This document shows, piece by piece, positions 50,491 through 59,381 of a stretch of DNA of 64,000 bases (position 1 is the first letter of the stretch; each line of letters starts with the position of its first letter). The notes under the pieces were generated by a model. That model searched no databases. It was not told the origin of the DNA and worked only from the letters and a program-made list of their open reading frames with translations. A program made the position numbers and the translations under genes. Source of the DNA: Gudongella sp964575895 (GTDB lineage Bacteria > Bacillota > Clostridia > Tissierellales > Tissierellaceae). The DNA is taken from positions 1 to 64,000 of the forward strand of contig CAZNTE010000002.1 of NCBI GenBank assembly GCA_964575895.1, in the 5' to 3' direction.

Positions 50491-53400
50491 CTAACTTGCA
50501 ACCTCAGTAAAGTCTTTTAACTTTAGGGAAATCAGACGACTTACTCCCTCTTCCTCCATGGTCACACCATATAAAATATCTGCAATTTCCATGGTTGTCT
50601 TTCTATGAGTTATTAATACAAATTGCGTACTGTCATCGAATGTTTTTAAATAATTAGTGTATCTGCTTATATTTGCTTCATCTAAGGCAGCATCTATCTC
50701 ATCCAGAATACAGAATGGTGATGGTTTAGTTTTCAGAATTGCAAATAAAAGGGCAACAGCAGTTAGTGATTTTTCTCCTCCGGATAAGAGGGTTAAACTC
50801 TGTAGTTTTTTCCCTGGAGGTTGAGCCATAATCTCGATCCCTGCAGTTAATATATCCTCATCCTCATCTATCTCTAATCTTGCCTTACCTCCTGAAAAAA
50901 GAATTGCAAAAGTTTCAGAGAATTTTTCATTTATCATATCAAATGACTTTCTAAACTGAACCCTCATTTTCTTTTCCATATCCTTTACGACCTTCTGGAT
51001 ATCCTCTTTAGCGACGTTAAGGTCGTTTATCTGTCCAGTTAAGAATTCAAACCTCTCGTCAATAGCCTTAAATTCCTCAATAGCTCCAATATTAACATTT
51101 CCCAGTTCTCTAATTTGAGCTTTTAGGGAATTTATCTCAGTTTTAGCTTCTCTAATGTTAGTTACAAAACCTTCAAACTTCAAAGCATCTTCCAATTGGA
51201 TCTGATATTCTTCACTAAGCTTTTCAAGATTATTCTCAATTACTAAATTGGATTTTTCAAAGTCAACCTCAATTTTATTCAATTCTCTTTCAAGTTTAGA
51301 GTTACGTTGAGTAATAGTCTTCAATCTATCCTGTAGATTATAAAATTCATCTCTTAGTCTTTCTCGGTTTTTATTCAATGTTCTTAACTCATTTGCATCA
51401 TTTTCTTCAATGGTTTCTTGCTTTTCTATATAGACTTTGAGGCTAGTTTTTTCCTCTAATATCTCATCTAATTCAACTTCAATGCTTGATAATTGTTCAG
51501 TTTTACTTAATAGATCCAATGATGAACTCCTCTTATCTTCTTCATAACTTGATATTTTAAGTTCAGCTTCAGTTATTCTATTTTCAATATGATTTATTTT
51601 TACACGAAGCTCAGTAATGCTCTCTTCCAGAAAAGATCTCTTCTCCTTCATTTCATCCAGTTCTGTTTGCATTGTGGATATTTCTGCCCTTAAAAAAGAA
51701 GTTTCACCCAATAAATTTTCATATTCTTTTTCAATAGTAAGACTTTGGCCTTCTAAGGAAGACCTTTCATCAATCAAACTACTAAGCTCACTGTCCTTCT
51801 TAGTTATCTCTCCAAGAAGTCTTTGCTGCTCAGATTTAAAATTCTTTATCTCATAATTTATGTCCAGAATTATTTTATCAATTTCATCAATATAACCTTT
51901 ACTATTATCAATTTCATATTTAATTTCATCAGATTCTTTAACCAGTTCACTTAGTTCAACAAGCAGGTCTTCCTTTTCTGACTTTTGAATACTAATAATT
52001 TCCTCTAGTTCTCTTAGGTTGTGTTTTCTGTTTAAAATACTTATGTTTTGGTTGCTGACACTACCCCCTGTCAAACTTCCTCCAGGATTTATGATTTCAC
52101 CATCTAAAGTTACTATTCTAGACTTAAATCCATATTTTTTTGAGTATTTTAAAGCATTATCCATATCATAAGCTATTATTGTCCTACCTAGTAAATTGTT
52201 AAATATATTGATATATTTATCATCGAATTTGATTAATTCATTTCCAAAACCAAACAGATTAAAATCTCTCTTGTCCTTATCGTTTAGAGCTAAGGTGTAA
52301 GAAGTAACTGTATTCAAGGGCAAAAAGGTTGCTCTACCCTTATTATTCTTCTTTAAAAAATCAATTAATCTTTTAGCCACCTTATCATGCTCCACAACTA
52401 TGTTTTGTGCTGAACCCCCTAAGGCTATATCTATTGCTTTTAAGAATTTTTTATCCACAGTGAAGAGTTCAGCTACAAGACCTATGTATCCTTCTCCTAG
52501 CTCAAGATCCTTCTCAACAGCTTTTAAAATGGATTTTACACTGTTAAAATATCCTTCATATTCATTTTCCATACTCCTATATAAGCCAATGGTAGAAGTA
52601 TTCTTCTCAATGGATATATTAAGCTTTCTTAGCTGTGTATCAATATCTGAGATTCTAGATTCTACACTTAAGTACTCTTCCTCTAATGTTGAGAGTTTAT
52701 TTCTTGCTGCATAAATATCCATAGTTCTTAAGTCAAGGGCACTTAACAGGTCATCTTCTTTGGCCTTAATAGAATTTTGGTCCAAAAGCAACTTTTCTTT
52801 TTCTAAATTTAAGTTATCTAACCTCTTACTTATGCTTTCGTTAAAAGAAATTATTGTGTTACTTTGACTTTTTTTATCTGATAAAATACTATGAGATTCC
52901 ATTAACTCCTCTTTCTTGGAGTTAATTTCATTCTCAAAATACTGAATTTCTTTATTTAAATTTTCTTTTTCTTCACTTAATATCTTGAATTCCCTATCCA
53001 AAGTAGTCTTTGTAGTATTTAGTTTTTCAATTTGTTGATTTGTTTCCACAAAAAAAATATCATCATCAACTAATGTCTCTTTATGGTTTTTTATCTCTTC
53101 TGCTAATCTGTCCCTCTCCTTGTTGAGGTAGAGTTCTTTTTCACTAATAACCTGAACCCTGTTCTTGTTTCTTTCAAAAGTTTGAATACTTTCCATTTTC
53201 AGGGTTCTTTTTTCTTCAATCTGAGATTCTAAAAGATTTAATTCTTCTTTGGTAGTAGTGTAAAATTCGTCTAAACTCTTTTCTTCACCATCTACAATTT
53301 CCTTTTCTTCAGTAATTTTTACTCTTTTTTCTTCTAGCTGATCTAGTTGAGATCTTTGTTTGTTTATTTCCTGTACTGATATGCTTACATCTAGATCTCT

Positions 53401-54066
53401 TAATTGACCGTACAGATGCTGAAATTTAGTAGCTTTTTCAGCCTCAATTTCTAAGGTGTCTCTTTGAGATTTAATTTCATGGATTAAATCACTTATTCTT
53501 GTTAGGTTGTTTTCTGTCTTGTCTAATTTCCTTAATGCATCTTGTTTCCTGGACTTATACTTAACAATTCCAGCTGCTTCTTCAAATATATTTCTTCTAT
53601 CTTCAGGTTTATTTGAAAGAATTTCATCAATTTTACCTTGGCCTATAATGGAATAACCTTCTTTTCCAACACCTGTATCCATAAAAAGTTCCCTTATATC
53701 TTTTAATCTGCATGAATTTCTATTTATGTAATACTCGCTTTCTCCTGATCTAAACATTCTTCTTGTAACAGCAACTTCCCTATAATCAGTAGGGATTTTT
53801 CCTGATGCATTGTCAAATGTTATTGTAACTTCTGCAAAACCCAGTGCTTTTCGTTTCTCAGTCCCAGAAAAAATAATGTCTTCCATCTTGTTTCCTCTTA
53901 AGCTTTTAACACTTTGCTCACCAAGTACCCATCTGATGGCATCTGCAATATTACTTTTACCACTACCATTAGGGCCTACAATGGCTGTAACTCTGCTTTT
54001 GAATTCCACATCAGTTTTTTCAGCAAAAGATTTAAATCCTTGGATATCAACTTTTTTTAGATACAT
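50491..54066 (-). CDS. smc: chromosome segregation protein SMC
   Basis: A 1191-residue condensin ATPase. Walker A is GPNGSGKSNIADAIRWVLG (~32-50). Two long coiled coils flank a hinge at about 510-680 (with GGSLTGGSV at its end). The C-terminal head has the signature LSGGEKSLTAVALLFA and Walker B FCILDEIDAALDEA. It is a full single-chain SMC, in contrast with the split Rad50 at 6336-8695. It is followed by ftsY. Confidence 0.98.
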   Translation of the reverse strand: MYLKKVDIQGFKSFAEKTDVEFKSRVTAIVGPNGSGKSNIADAIRWVLGEQSVKSLRGNKMEDIIFSGTEKRKALGFAEVTITFDNASGKIPTDYREVAVTRRMFRSGESEYYINRNSCRLKDIRELFMDTGVGKEGYSIIGQGKIDEILSNKPEDRRNIFEEAAGIVKYKSRKQDALRKLDKTENNLTRISDLIHEIKSQRDTLEIEAEKATKFQHLYGQLRDLDVSISVQEINKQRSQLDQLEEKRVKITEEKEIVDGEEKSLDEFYTTTKEELNLLESQIEEKRTLKMESIQTFERNKNRVQVISEKELYLNKERDRLAEEIKNHKETLVDDDIFFVETNQQIEKLNTTKTTLDREFKILSEEKENLNKEIQYFENEINSKKEELMESHSILSDKKSQSNTIISFNESISKRLDNLNLEKEKLLLDQNSIKAKEDDLLSALDLRTMDIYAARNKLSTLEEEYLSVESRISDIDTQLRKLNISIEKNTSTIGLYRSMENEYEGYFNSVKSILKAVEKDLELGEGYIGLVAELFTVDKKFLKAIDIALGGSAQNIVVEHDKVAKRLIDFLKKNNKGRATFLPLNTVTSYTLALNDKDKRDFNLFGFGNELIKFDDKYINIFNNLLGRTIIAYDMDNALKYSKKYGFKSRIVTLDGEIINPGGSLTGGSVSNQNISILNRKHNLRELEEIISIQKSEKEDLLVELSELVKESDEIKYEIDNSKGYIDEIDKIILDINYEIKNFKSEQQRLLGEITKKDSELSSLIDERSSLEGQSLTIEKEYENLLGETSFLRAEISTMQTELDEMKEKRSFLEESITELRVKINHIENRITEAELKISSYEEDKRSSSLDLLSKTEQLSSIEVELDEILEEKTSLKVYIEKQETIEENDANELRTLNKNRERLRDEFYNLQDRLKTITQRNSKLERELNKIEVDFEKSNLVIENNLEKLSEEYQIQLEDALKFEGFVTNIREAKTEINSLKAQIRELGNVNIGAIEEFKAIDERFEFLTGQINDLNVAKEDIQKVVKDMEKKMRVQFRKSFDMINEKFSETFAILFSGGKARLEIDEDEDILTAGIEIMAQPPGKKLQSLTLLSGGEKSLTAVALLFAILKTKPSPFCILDEIDAALDEANISRYTNYLKTFDDSTQFVLITHRKTTMEIADILYGVTMEEEGVSRLISLKLKDFTEVAS

Positions 54067-54123
54067 GTCTACACCTCTTTCAGCTATTAAATCTAGAATT
54101 TAGAGTTTTCTTTTGAAGAGTAA

Positions 54124-55206
54124 CTATAGTGGGTTATTAAGCAGATAGTTTTTTATACTTTTAACCAATTCAATTTCCACTTCTTCACCGTTTATACTTA
54201 CTATTATGATATCTTTCATATAATTATTACCATAAATTTTAAAACTTTTTAATTTGTAATCTTTTATTATTTTGTCTTTATTACTTCCTTTTTGTCCAAC
54301 AATAGCAGAAAGCAATCTATTTGATGTTTGAATTATTAAGGAGCTGTTAGTTAATCTATCTTTTTCACTATTAAAAAATTCCTTTAAAATCTCATCAATG
54401 ATCCAGGTTTCCACTAATTGTCTAAAGGATGGGTGAAAAGGACCAGCAACAACATCCTTACCCATTTGTATGTTTTCTGTTGGCTGAAGGCCTATTCTAA
54501 TAACATTTATTCCTTCCAAAGTACATTTCATTAATATTTTACCAGAAATTCTAACGGAGTCCTCAATTGAAATCGGAGTATATTCTCCATTTTGATACAT
54601 CCTCTCAAGAGGAGTGTTTTTTATTACTAGAGTTGGATAAATTCTCATAAGATCTGGTTTAATTGATATTATTTTCCTGGCAGTTTCTAACGATTTAGCC
54701 TCGTCATCACCTGGCAAACCTAACATCATCTGAAGACCCAATGAAAATCCCCAGTCTCTTATTAAGTTTGAAGCAAAGTAAACATCTGCTATACTATGGC
54801 CTCTCTCACTGAACAATAAGACTTTATCATCTAGAGATTGTACTCCAAGTTCAATTATATCAACCTGATACTTTTTTAATAAAGAAAGAATTTCTTCACT
54901 AATCGCATCAGGTCTTGTTGAAAGTCTTATCTTATTGATCATACCTCTTTCTTTATAATCAAAAGCAACTGAAAGTAGTAGTTCTTGGGTAGGTAGATCG
55001 ATTGCAGTGAAGCTTCCACCGTAAAAGGCTACCTCTATTATGTTAGGCTCTTTAAATGTCTTTAAATGAGCTTCTATAGTCTCAAATACATATTCTCTAG
55101 TTACATTGGTACTTAAACCGGTAATCTTCTTTTGGTTACAAAATACGCAATCATGAGGACATCCAAAGTGTGGAACAAATATGGGTATTATATAATGTTT
55201 ACTCAT
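54124..55206 (-). CDS. Elp3-like radical SAM protein without acetyltransferase domain
   Basis: A 360-residue radical SAM enzyme. The cluster motif is FGCPHDCVFCNQKKITG, followed by AFYGGSFTAID and LGVQSLDDKVLLFSERGH, which resemble the Elp3 and HemN groups. The C-terminal ~120 residues are not a GNAT acetyltransferase. The ATG at 55206 overlaps the end of rnc by 8 nt. The gene is common between rnc and smc in clostridia but its reaction is unknown to me; tRNA modification is a guess from the Elp3 resemblance. Confidence 0.85.
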   Translation of the reverse strand: MSKHYIIPIFVPHFGCPHDCVFCNQKKITGLSTNVTREYVFETIEAHLKTFKEPNIIEVAFYGGSFTAIDLPTQELLLSVAFDYKERGMINKIRLSTRPDAISEEILSLLKKYQVDIIELGVQSLDDKVLLFSERGHSIADVYFASNLIRDWGFSLGLQMMLGLPGDDEAKSLETARKIISIKPDLMRIYPTLVIKNTPLERMYQNGEYTPISIEDSVRISGKILMKCTLEGINVIRIGLQPTENIQMGKDVVAGPFHPSFRQLVETWIIDEILKEFFNSEKDRLTNSSLIIQTSNRLLSAIVGQKGSNKDKIIKDYKLKSFKIYGNNYMKDIIIVSINGEEVEIELVKSIKNYLLNNPL

Positions 55207-55918
55207 AATCCTCACCCATTAATATTAGAGCTTCTTTTGCAGCTAATTGTTCAGCTTCTTTTTTATTCCTACCCATACCTGAGCCAATTACATCTGTTCC
55301 AACATGTACATCCACGTGGAAAAGTTTATTGTGATCAGGTCCTTCTTCCCTAACAACCTTGTAGGAAATTTTATCCTTTGTTACCTTTTGTAATTTTTCT
55401 TGAAGTTGTGTCTTATAATCGATAAATAGGTTTCCTTTGGCAACAGCTTTTACAATGTCTTTTTCAAAATTGTTTATAAGAAATTTTGTTACAGCCTCGA
55501 AATTGCTATCTAAGAAAATAGCTCCTGTTATTGCTTCACTTGCATCAGCCAATATGGAATCTCTCTTTCTTCCACCCGTTGTTTCTTCTCCTCTTCCAAG
55601 GAGTAAATAGTCTCCAAGTTTCACTTTCTTTGCAGCAAGAGCAAGAGATGATTCGCAAACAACTTTTGCTCTAACCTTAGTAAGTTCTCCTTCAGGATAA
55701 AAAGGATACTTTAGATATAAATATTGACTAACCACTAGGTTGATAACCGTATCCCCTAAAAATTCCATTCTTTGATTACTTTTACTTGGGTGCAGGTTAT
55801 GTTCATTGGCATACGAACTATGGGTTAAGGCTGTTTCCAATAATTCAATATCTTCAAAGTGATATTCTAGATTATTTTGAAGTTTTTCAAATTTGTTCCT
55901 ATTATTATCATCTATCAT
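55199..55918 (-). CDS. rnc: ribonuclease III
   Basis: A 239-residue double-strand-specific endoribonuclease for rRNA and mRNA processing. The signature is NQRMEFLGDTVINLVVS with the second acidic site in DASEAITGAIFLD. The dsRNA-binding domain covers about 165-235. It lies after acpP and before the radical SAM gene and smc. Confidence 0.97.
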   Translation of the reverse strand: MIDDNNRNKFEKLQNNLEYHFEDIELLETALTHSSYANEHNLHPSKSNQRMEFLGDTVINLVVSQYLYLKYPFYPEGELTKVRAKVVCESSLALAAKKVKLGDYLLLGRGEETTGGRKRDSILADASEAITGAIFLDSNFEAVTKFLINNFEKDIVKAVAKGNLFIDYKTQLQEKLQKVTKDKISYKVVREEGPDHNKLFHVDVHVGTDVIGSGMGRNKKEAEQLAAKEALILMGEDYE

Positions 55919-55942
55919 AATTACTCCCCCAAGCTGTTGTTA

Positions 55943-56173
55943 CTAGTTAAGTTTACTCTTAATATATGCCTTAGCGTCCCCAACAGTCTTTATATTATCA
56001 ACATCATCATCTTCTACCTCTAGCTCAAACTCATCTTCTAATGCCATAACCAATTCAACTAAATCCAATGAGTCCGCATTTAAATCATCTTTAAATGATG
56101 TGTCCATTGTAATTGAGCTTTCTTCTACGTTGAATTGAGTAGCTATTATTTTTATTATTTTTTCAGTTAACAT
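55943..56173 (-). CDS. acpP: acyl carrier protein
   Basis: A 76-residue ACP. The phosphopantetheine Ser lies in NADSLDLVELVMALEDEF. It starts only 1 bp after plsX; the fabD/fabG genes that often separate the two are absent here. It probably serves PlsX-dependent phospholipid synthesis as well as fatty acid synthesis encoded elsewhere. Confidence 0.96.
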   Translation of the reverse strand: MLTEKIIKIIATQFNVEESSITMDTSFKDDLNADSLDLVELVMALEDEFELEVEDDDVDNIKTVGDAKAYIKSKLN

Positions 56174-56174
56174 T

Positions 56175-57170
56175 TTATTCCTCCGTTATAGTTAATTTAT
56201 TTTCTATTGCTTTTATTACATCTTTTTCTATAAATAGCTTTAGCTGACCTATACCGTTCTTTATGGCATAGGCATCCGAACTACCATGAGCTTTGACAAC
56301 AGGCTTTTGCGTTCCAAGTAAGGGTGCCCCGCCATATTCTCTATAGTCCATTGTCTTCTTTAATTCTGACATCTGTCCTTTTAATAACATTGCTCCTATT
56401 TTTGTTTTAAAATTACTTAAAAAGGCTTTTTTTAGTAGACTAAAAATTGATGATGCTAGTCCTTCAGTTAATTTCAGGGCAATATTCCCTACAAATCCAT
56501 CGCAGACCATAACATCAACTTCCCCCATAGGCATATCTCTGCCTTCAATATTACCAACAAAGTTTATTGGAGTCTTTTTCAGTAATTCGAATGTTTCCTT
56601 AGCCAGTTGATTACCCTTAGAATCTTCTGTCCCAACATTTATTAATCCAACTTTTGGATTATTTTTACCCATCACTTCCTCCATGTAGATTGAACCCATT
56701 AAAGCAAATTGTTGTAGATACTCTGGTTTTGAGTCCATGTTTGCTCCAGCATCTAATAATAATGATGCTCCCTTGAGTGTTGGGTACAAAAGAGTTATAG
56801 CAGCTCTATCAATTCCTTGGATTCTCTTGACGATAAATAGACCTCCCGCAAGTAAAGCTCCAGTATTGCCAGCAGAGATAATTCCATCTCCTAGCCCGTC
56901 TTTTAAAGCATTAAGACCAACTACCAGGGAACTCTCCTTTTTTCTTCTTATAGCTATGGCTGGATCATCATCATTTGTAATAATGTCATTAGCATTTAAT
57001 ATTTCAAGTTTTTCCTCGGGATACTTATATTTTGCTAATTCCTTGCTTAAAATTTCACTTGGTCCAGTAATTATTATGTCCACACCATATTGGTTTATTG
57101 CATCAATTGCGCCCTTAACTGTTGCTTCTGGGGCATTATCCCCACCCATACCATCAATTATTATCTTCAT
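56175..57170 (-). CDS. plsX: phosphate acyltransferase PlsX
   Basis: A 331-residue enzyme converting acyl-ACP to acyl-phosphate, the first step of phosphatidic acid synthesis in Bacillota. It begins with IIIDGMGGDNAPEATVKGA and has VICDGFVGN-like sequence (MVCDGFVGNIALK). It supplies the pathway leading to CdsA and PgsA. It follows the rpmF terminator and is coupled to acpP. Confidence 0.96.
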   Translation of the reverse strand: MKIIIDGMGGDNAPEATVKGAIDAINQYGVDIIITGPSEILSKELAKYKYPEEKLEILNANDIITNDDDPAIAIRRKKESSLVVGLNALKDGLGDGIISAGNTGALLAGGLFIVKRIQGIDRAAITLLYPTLKGASLLLDAGANMDSKPEYLQQFALMGSIYMEEVMGKNNPKVGLINVGTEDSKGNQLAKETFELLKKTPINFVGNIEGRDMPMGEVDVMVCDGFVGNIALKLTEGLASSIFSLLKKAFLSNFKTKIGAMLLKGQMSELKKTMDYREYGGAPLLGTQKPVVKAHGSSDAYAIKNGIGQLKLFIEKDVIKAIENKLTITEE

Positions 57171-57218
57171 AATATACCTCGCTTTTAGTAGTCATATTAT
57201 ATATTTTAACACATAAAA

Positions 57219-57248
57219 AAAAGATAGTGAAGCTAATCACTATCTTTT
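57219..57248 (-). terminator. rpmF terminator
   Basis: AAAAGATAGTGA and TCACTATCTTTT form a perfect 12-bp stem with a 6-nt loop, ending in eight T residues on the minus strand. It lies 4 bp past the rpmF stop. Confidence 0.9.
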
Positions 57249-57252
57249 CCAT

Positions 57253-57432
57253 TTACTCGACTACAATAACTTCTTTGCTCTTGTAATAGCCACAGCTTCT
57301 GCAAACTCTATGTGGTTGTTTAGGCTCATGACATTGTGGACATTCTACAACTGTAGTTTTATTTAGTCTGTAAGAAGAGGCTCTTCTTTTGTCTCTTCTT
57401 GCTTTAGAAGTTTTCCTTTTTGGTACTGCCAT
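57253..57432 (-). CDS. rpmF: 50S ribosomal protein L32
   Basis: A 59-residue L32 with the family start MAVPKRKTSKARRDKRRAS and a zinc ribbon made of ECPQCHEPK and RVCRSCGYYK. It belongs to the zinc-containing paralogue type. It follows yceD by 13 bp; the yceD-rpmF-plsX order is conserved across bacteria. It is easily missed because of its length. Confidence 0.96.
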   Translation of the reverse strand: MAVPKRKTSKARRDKRRASSYRLNKTTVVECPQCHEPKQPHRVCRSCGYYKSKEVIVVE

Positions 57433-57445
57433 TTAAAACACCTCC

Positions 57446-57958
57446 TTAATCATTTAGAGAAAGTTCCCTTAACTTTTCGAATCGCAAATCTACATTGGAA
57501 GTATCACATTGACACTTTTCTTTGTTTAGGTCAGCGCCACATCTTGGGCACAAGCCTTTGCAATTCTCACTGCACAAATTCTTCATTGGTAGGGAACTAA
57601 CAATTTGATTCCAAATGTACTCTTTGAGGTCTAGTTCATCATCATTGTAATAGATAACCTCGTCAGATTCTTCACTGTCATTAGCGTTCCCTGAATCTTT
57701 TTTTAATTTTGCTGTCGATTTAAAGCTCATATCCTTCTTAGTTTCTATAAGGCATCTATCACATTGTGAAACATAAGTAAAATCTCCTTTAATATAAAGT
57801 TGTAATTCACCATCAACCTTATATATTTCACCAGAAACTTTAATTGGCAGGATTAATTCATAATCATCCAAAACGGGATTATCAATTCTGTCAATTTCAT
57901 TTGAAAATTTCAGAACAGATTGTGAGCTATCAACAAATTTTGATAAATTGATTAACAT
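57446..57958 (-). CDS. yceD: YceD/DUF177 family protein
   Basis: A 170-residue protein of the DUF177 family, which is linked to 23S rRNA/ribosome assembly in plants and E. coli. It has the zinc-binding set CDRC and, near the C-terminus, CSENCKGLCPRCGADLN plus CQC. It is co-transcribed with rpmF from its own promoter at 57987-58015. Confidence 0.88.
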   Translation of the reverse strand: MLINLSKFVDSSQSVLKFSNEIDRIDNPVLDDYELILPIKVSGEIYKVDGELQLYIKGDFTYVSQCDRCLIETKKDMSFKSTAKLKKDSGNANDSEESDEVIYYNDDELDLKEYIWNQIVSSLPMKNLCSENCKGLCPRCGADLNKEKCQCDTSNVDLRFEKLRELSLND

Positions 57959-57986
57959 CTATGTCACCTCTTAGACTAACACTACT

Positions 57987-58015
57987 ATTATATATAGGAG
58001 GTATCTATTTGTCAA
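57987..58015 (-). promoter_or_regulatory. yceD-rpmF promoter
   Basis: On the minus strand TTGACA (58015-58010) and TATAAT (57992-57987) are 17 bp apart: a perfect consensus promoter. The ackA stop is 8 bp upstream of the -35. The leader before yceD is only about 20 nt. Confidence 0.85.
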
Positions 58016-58022
58016 CAATAAG

Positions 58023-59216
58023 TTATTTAACTAATTCCAATGTATCTCTTGCAATCATAAGCTCTTCATTAGTTGGTATAACCATGATTGTAGCACTTGC
58101 TAAATCCTTATTAATAACAGCTTCTTTTCCTCTAACTTTGTTTAGTTCATTATCAATTCTTATATTTAAGCACTCTAAGCCTTCGCAAACCATTTTACGG
58201 ATAACATCAGAGTTTTCGCCTATTCCAGCAGTAAATACTAAAACATCAATTCTACACATCTGAGCAGCATATGCGGCTACGTATTTCTTTACTCTGTTAG
58301 TGAATACTTGAAGGGCCAATTTAGCTCTTTCATTGCCTTCTTCAGCAGCTATTTCAAGGTCTCTAAAATCACTACTTAATCCTGAAATACCTAAAACACC
58401 TGATTTTTTGTTAAGCATGTTATTAACTTCATCAAAAGTCATTCCCTCTTTATCCATTAAGAAAGGAATTATTGCAGGGTCAATATCGCCGGATCTTGTT
58501 CCCATAGCTAAACCTTCAAGAGGAGTAAATCCCATACTAGTATCTATGGATCTACCACCTTCTATAGCTGTAACACTTGAGCCATTACCTAAATGACAAG
58601 TTACTATGTTTAGATCCTTAACATCTCTTCCTAGAATTTCAGCAGCTCTAAGTGACACATATTTATGAGAAGTTCCGTGGAAACCATATCTTCTAATTTT
58701 GTACTTCTCATAGTACTCATAAGGTATTGGATAAATATAGTTATCAGCTGGTATAGTTTGGTGGAAAGCAGTATCAAATACTCCAACCATTGGTGTATTT
58801 GGCATTAATTCCTTGCATGCCTCAATACCCATAATGTTAGGTGGGTTATGCAATGGAGCAAGTTCAATGTTTTTATTTAAAGCTTCCATAACAGCTTCAT
58901 TAATAATAACTGATGAAGCAAAATCTTCTCCCCCATGAACTACTCTATGACCTACTGCACCTATTTCATCCATTGACTCTAGGGCACCGTGTTCCTTGTC
59001 AACAATTACACCTAAAACAAGCTCTAATGCTCTCTTGTGATCATCCATAGGTTCTTCGATCACAACTCTTTCTTTTCCAGTTGTGTCATGCTTAATTCTT
59101 GCACCCTCGATTCCTATTCTCTCTACAAGTCCTTTGGCTAGAACACTCTCATCAGTCATATCAATTAATTGATATTTCAGGGAAGAGCTTCCGCAGTTGA
59201 TTACCAATATTTTCAT
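58023..59216 (-). CDS. ackA: acetate kinase
   Basis: A 397-residue enzyme making ATP and acetate from acetyl-phosphate, fitting a fermentative anaerobe. The motifs are VINCGSSSLKYQLI, RVVHGGEDF, GVFDTAFHQTIP and VTCHLGNGSSVTAIEGGRS in part. Length matches the family. The pta gene is not adjacent. It is divergent from tmcAL, with a 165-bp region between them. Confidence 0.97.
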   Translation of the reverse strand: MKILVINCGSSSLKYQLIDMTDESVLAKGLVERIGIEGARIKHDTTGKERVVIEEPMDDHKRALELVLGVIVDKEHGALESMDEIGAVGHRVVHGGEDFASSVIINEAVMEALNKNIELAPLHNPPNIMGIEACKELMPNTPMVGVFDTAFHQTIPADNYIYPIPYEYYEKYKIRRYGFHGTSHKYVSLRAAEILGRDVKDLNIVTCHLGNGSSVTAIEGGRSIDTSMGFTPLEGLAMGTRSGDIDPAIIPFLMDKEGMTFDEVNNMLNKKSGVLGISGLSSDFRDLEIAAEEGNERAKLALQVFTNRVKKYVAAYAAQMCRIDVLVFTAGIGENSDVIRKMVCEGLECLNIRIDNELNKVRGKEAVINKDLASATIMVIPTNEELMIARDTLELVK

Positions 59217-59381
59217 TTAATAACCTCCTAATAGTTTTTCTATAACAATAGTATTATATTTATGTTAAAAAATCAACATAATATACCAACTTAAATTTTC
59301 TTAAAATCACTTTCTTTTTAGTAATAATTGTATCTAATAATAAAGAATGATATTATAATCCTATATTTGGAGGAGATAAGT

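Noticed and set aside
50491..54066. second Rad50-like nuclease partner
   Set aside because: Length, hinge and ftsY neighbourhood identify it as the chromosomal SMC protein.
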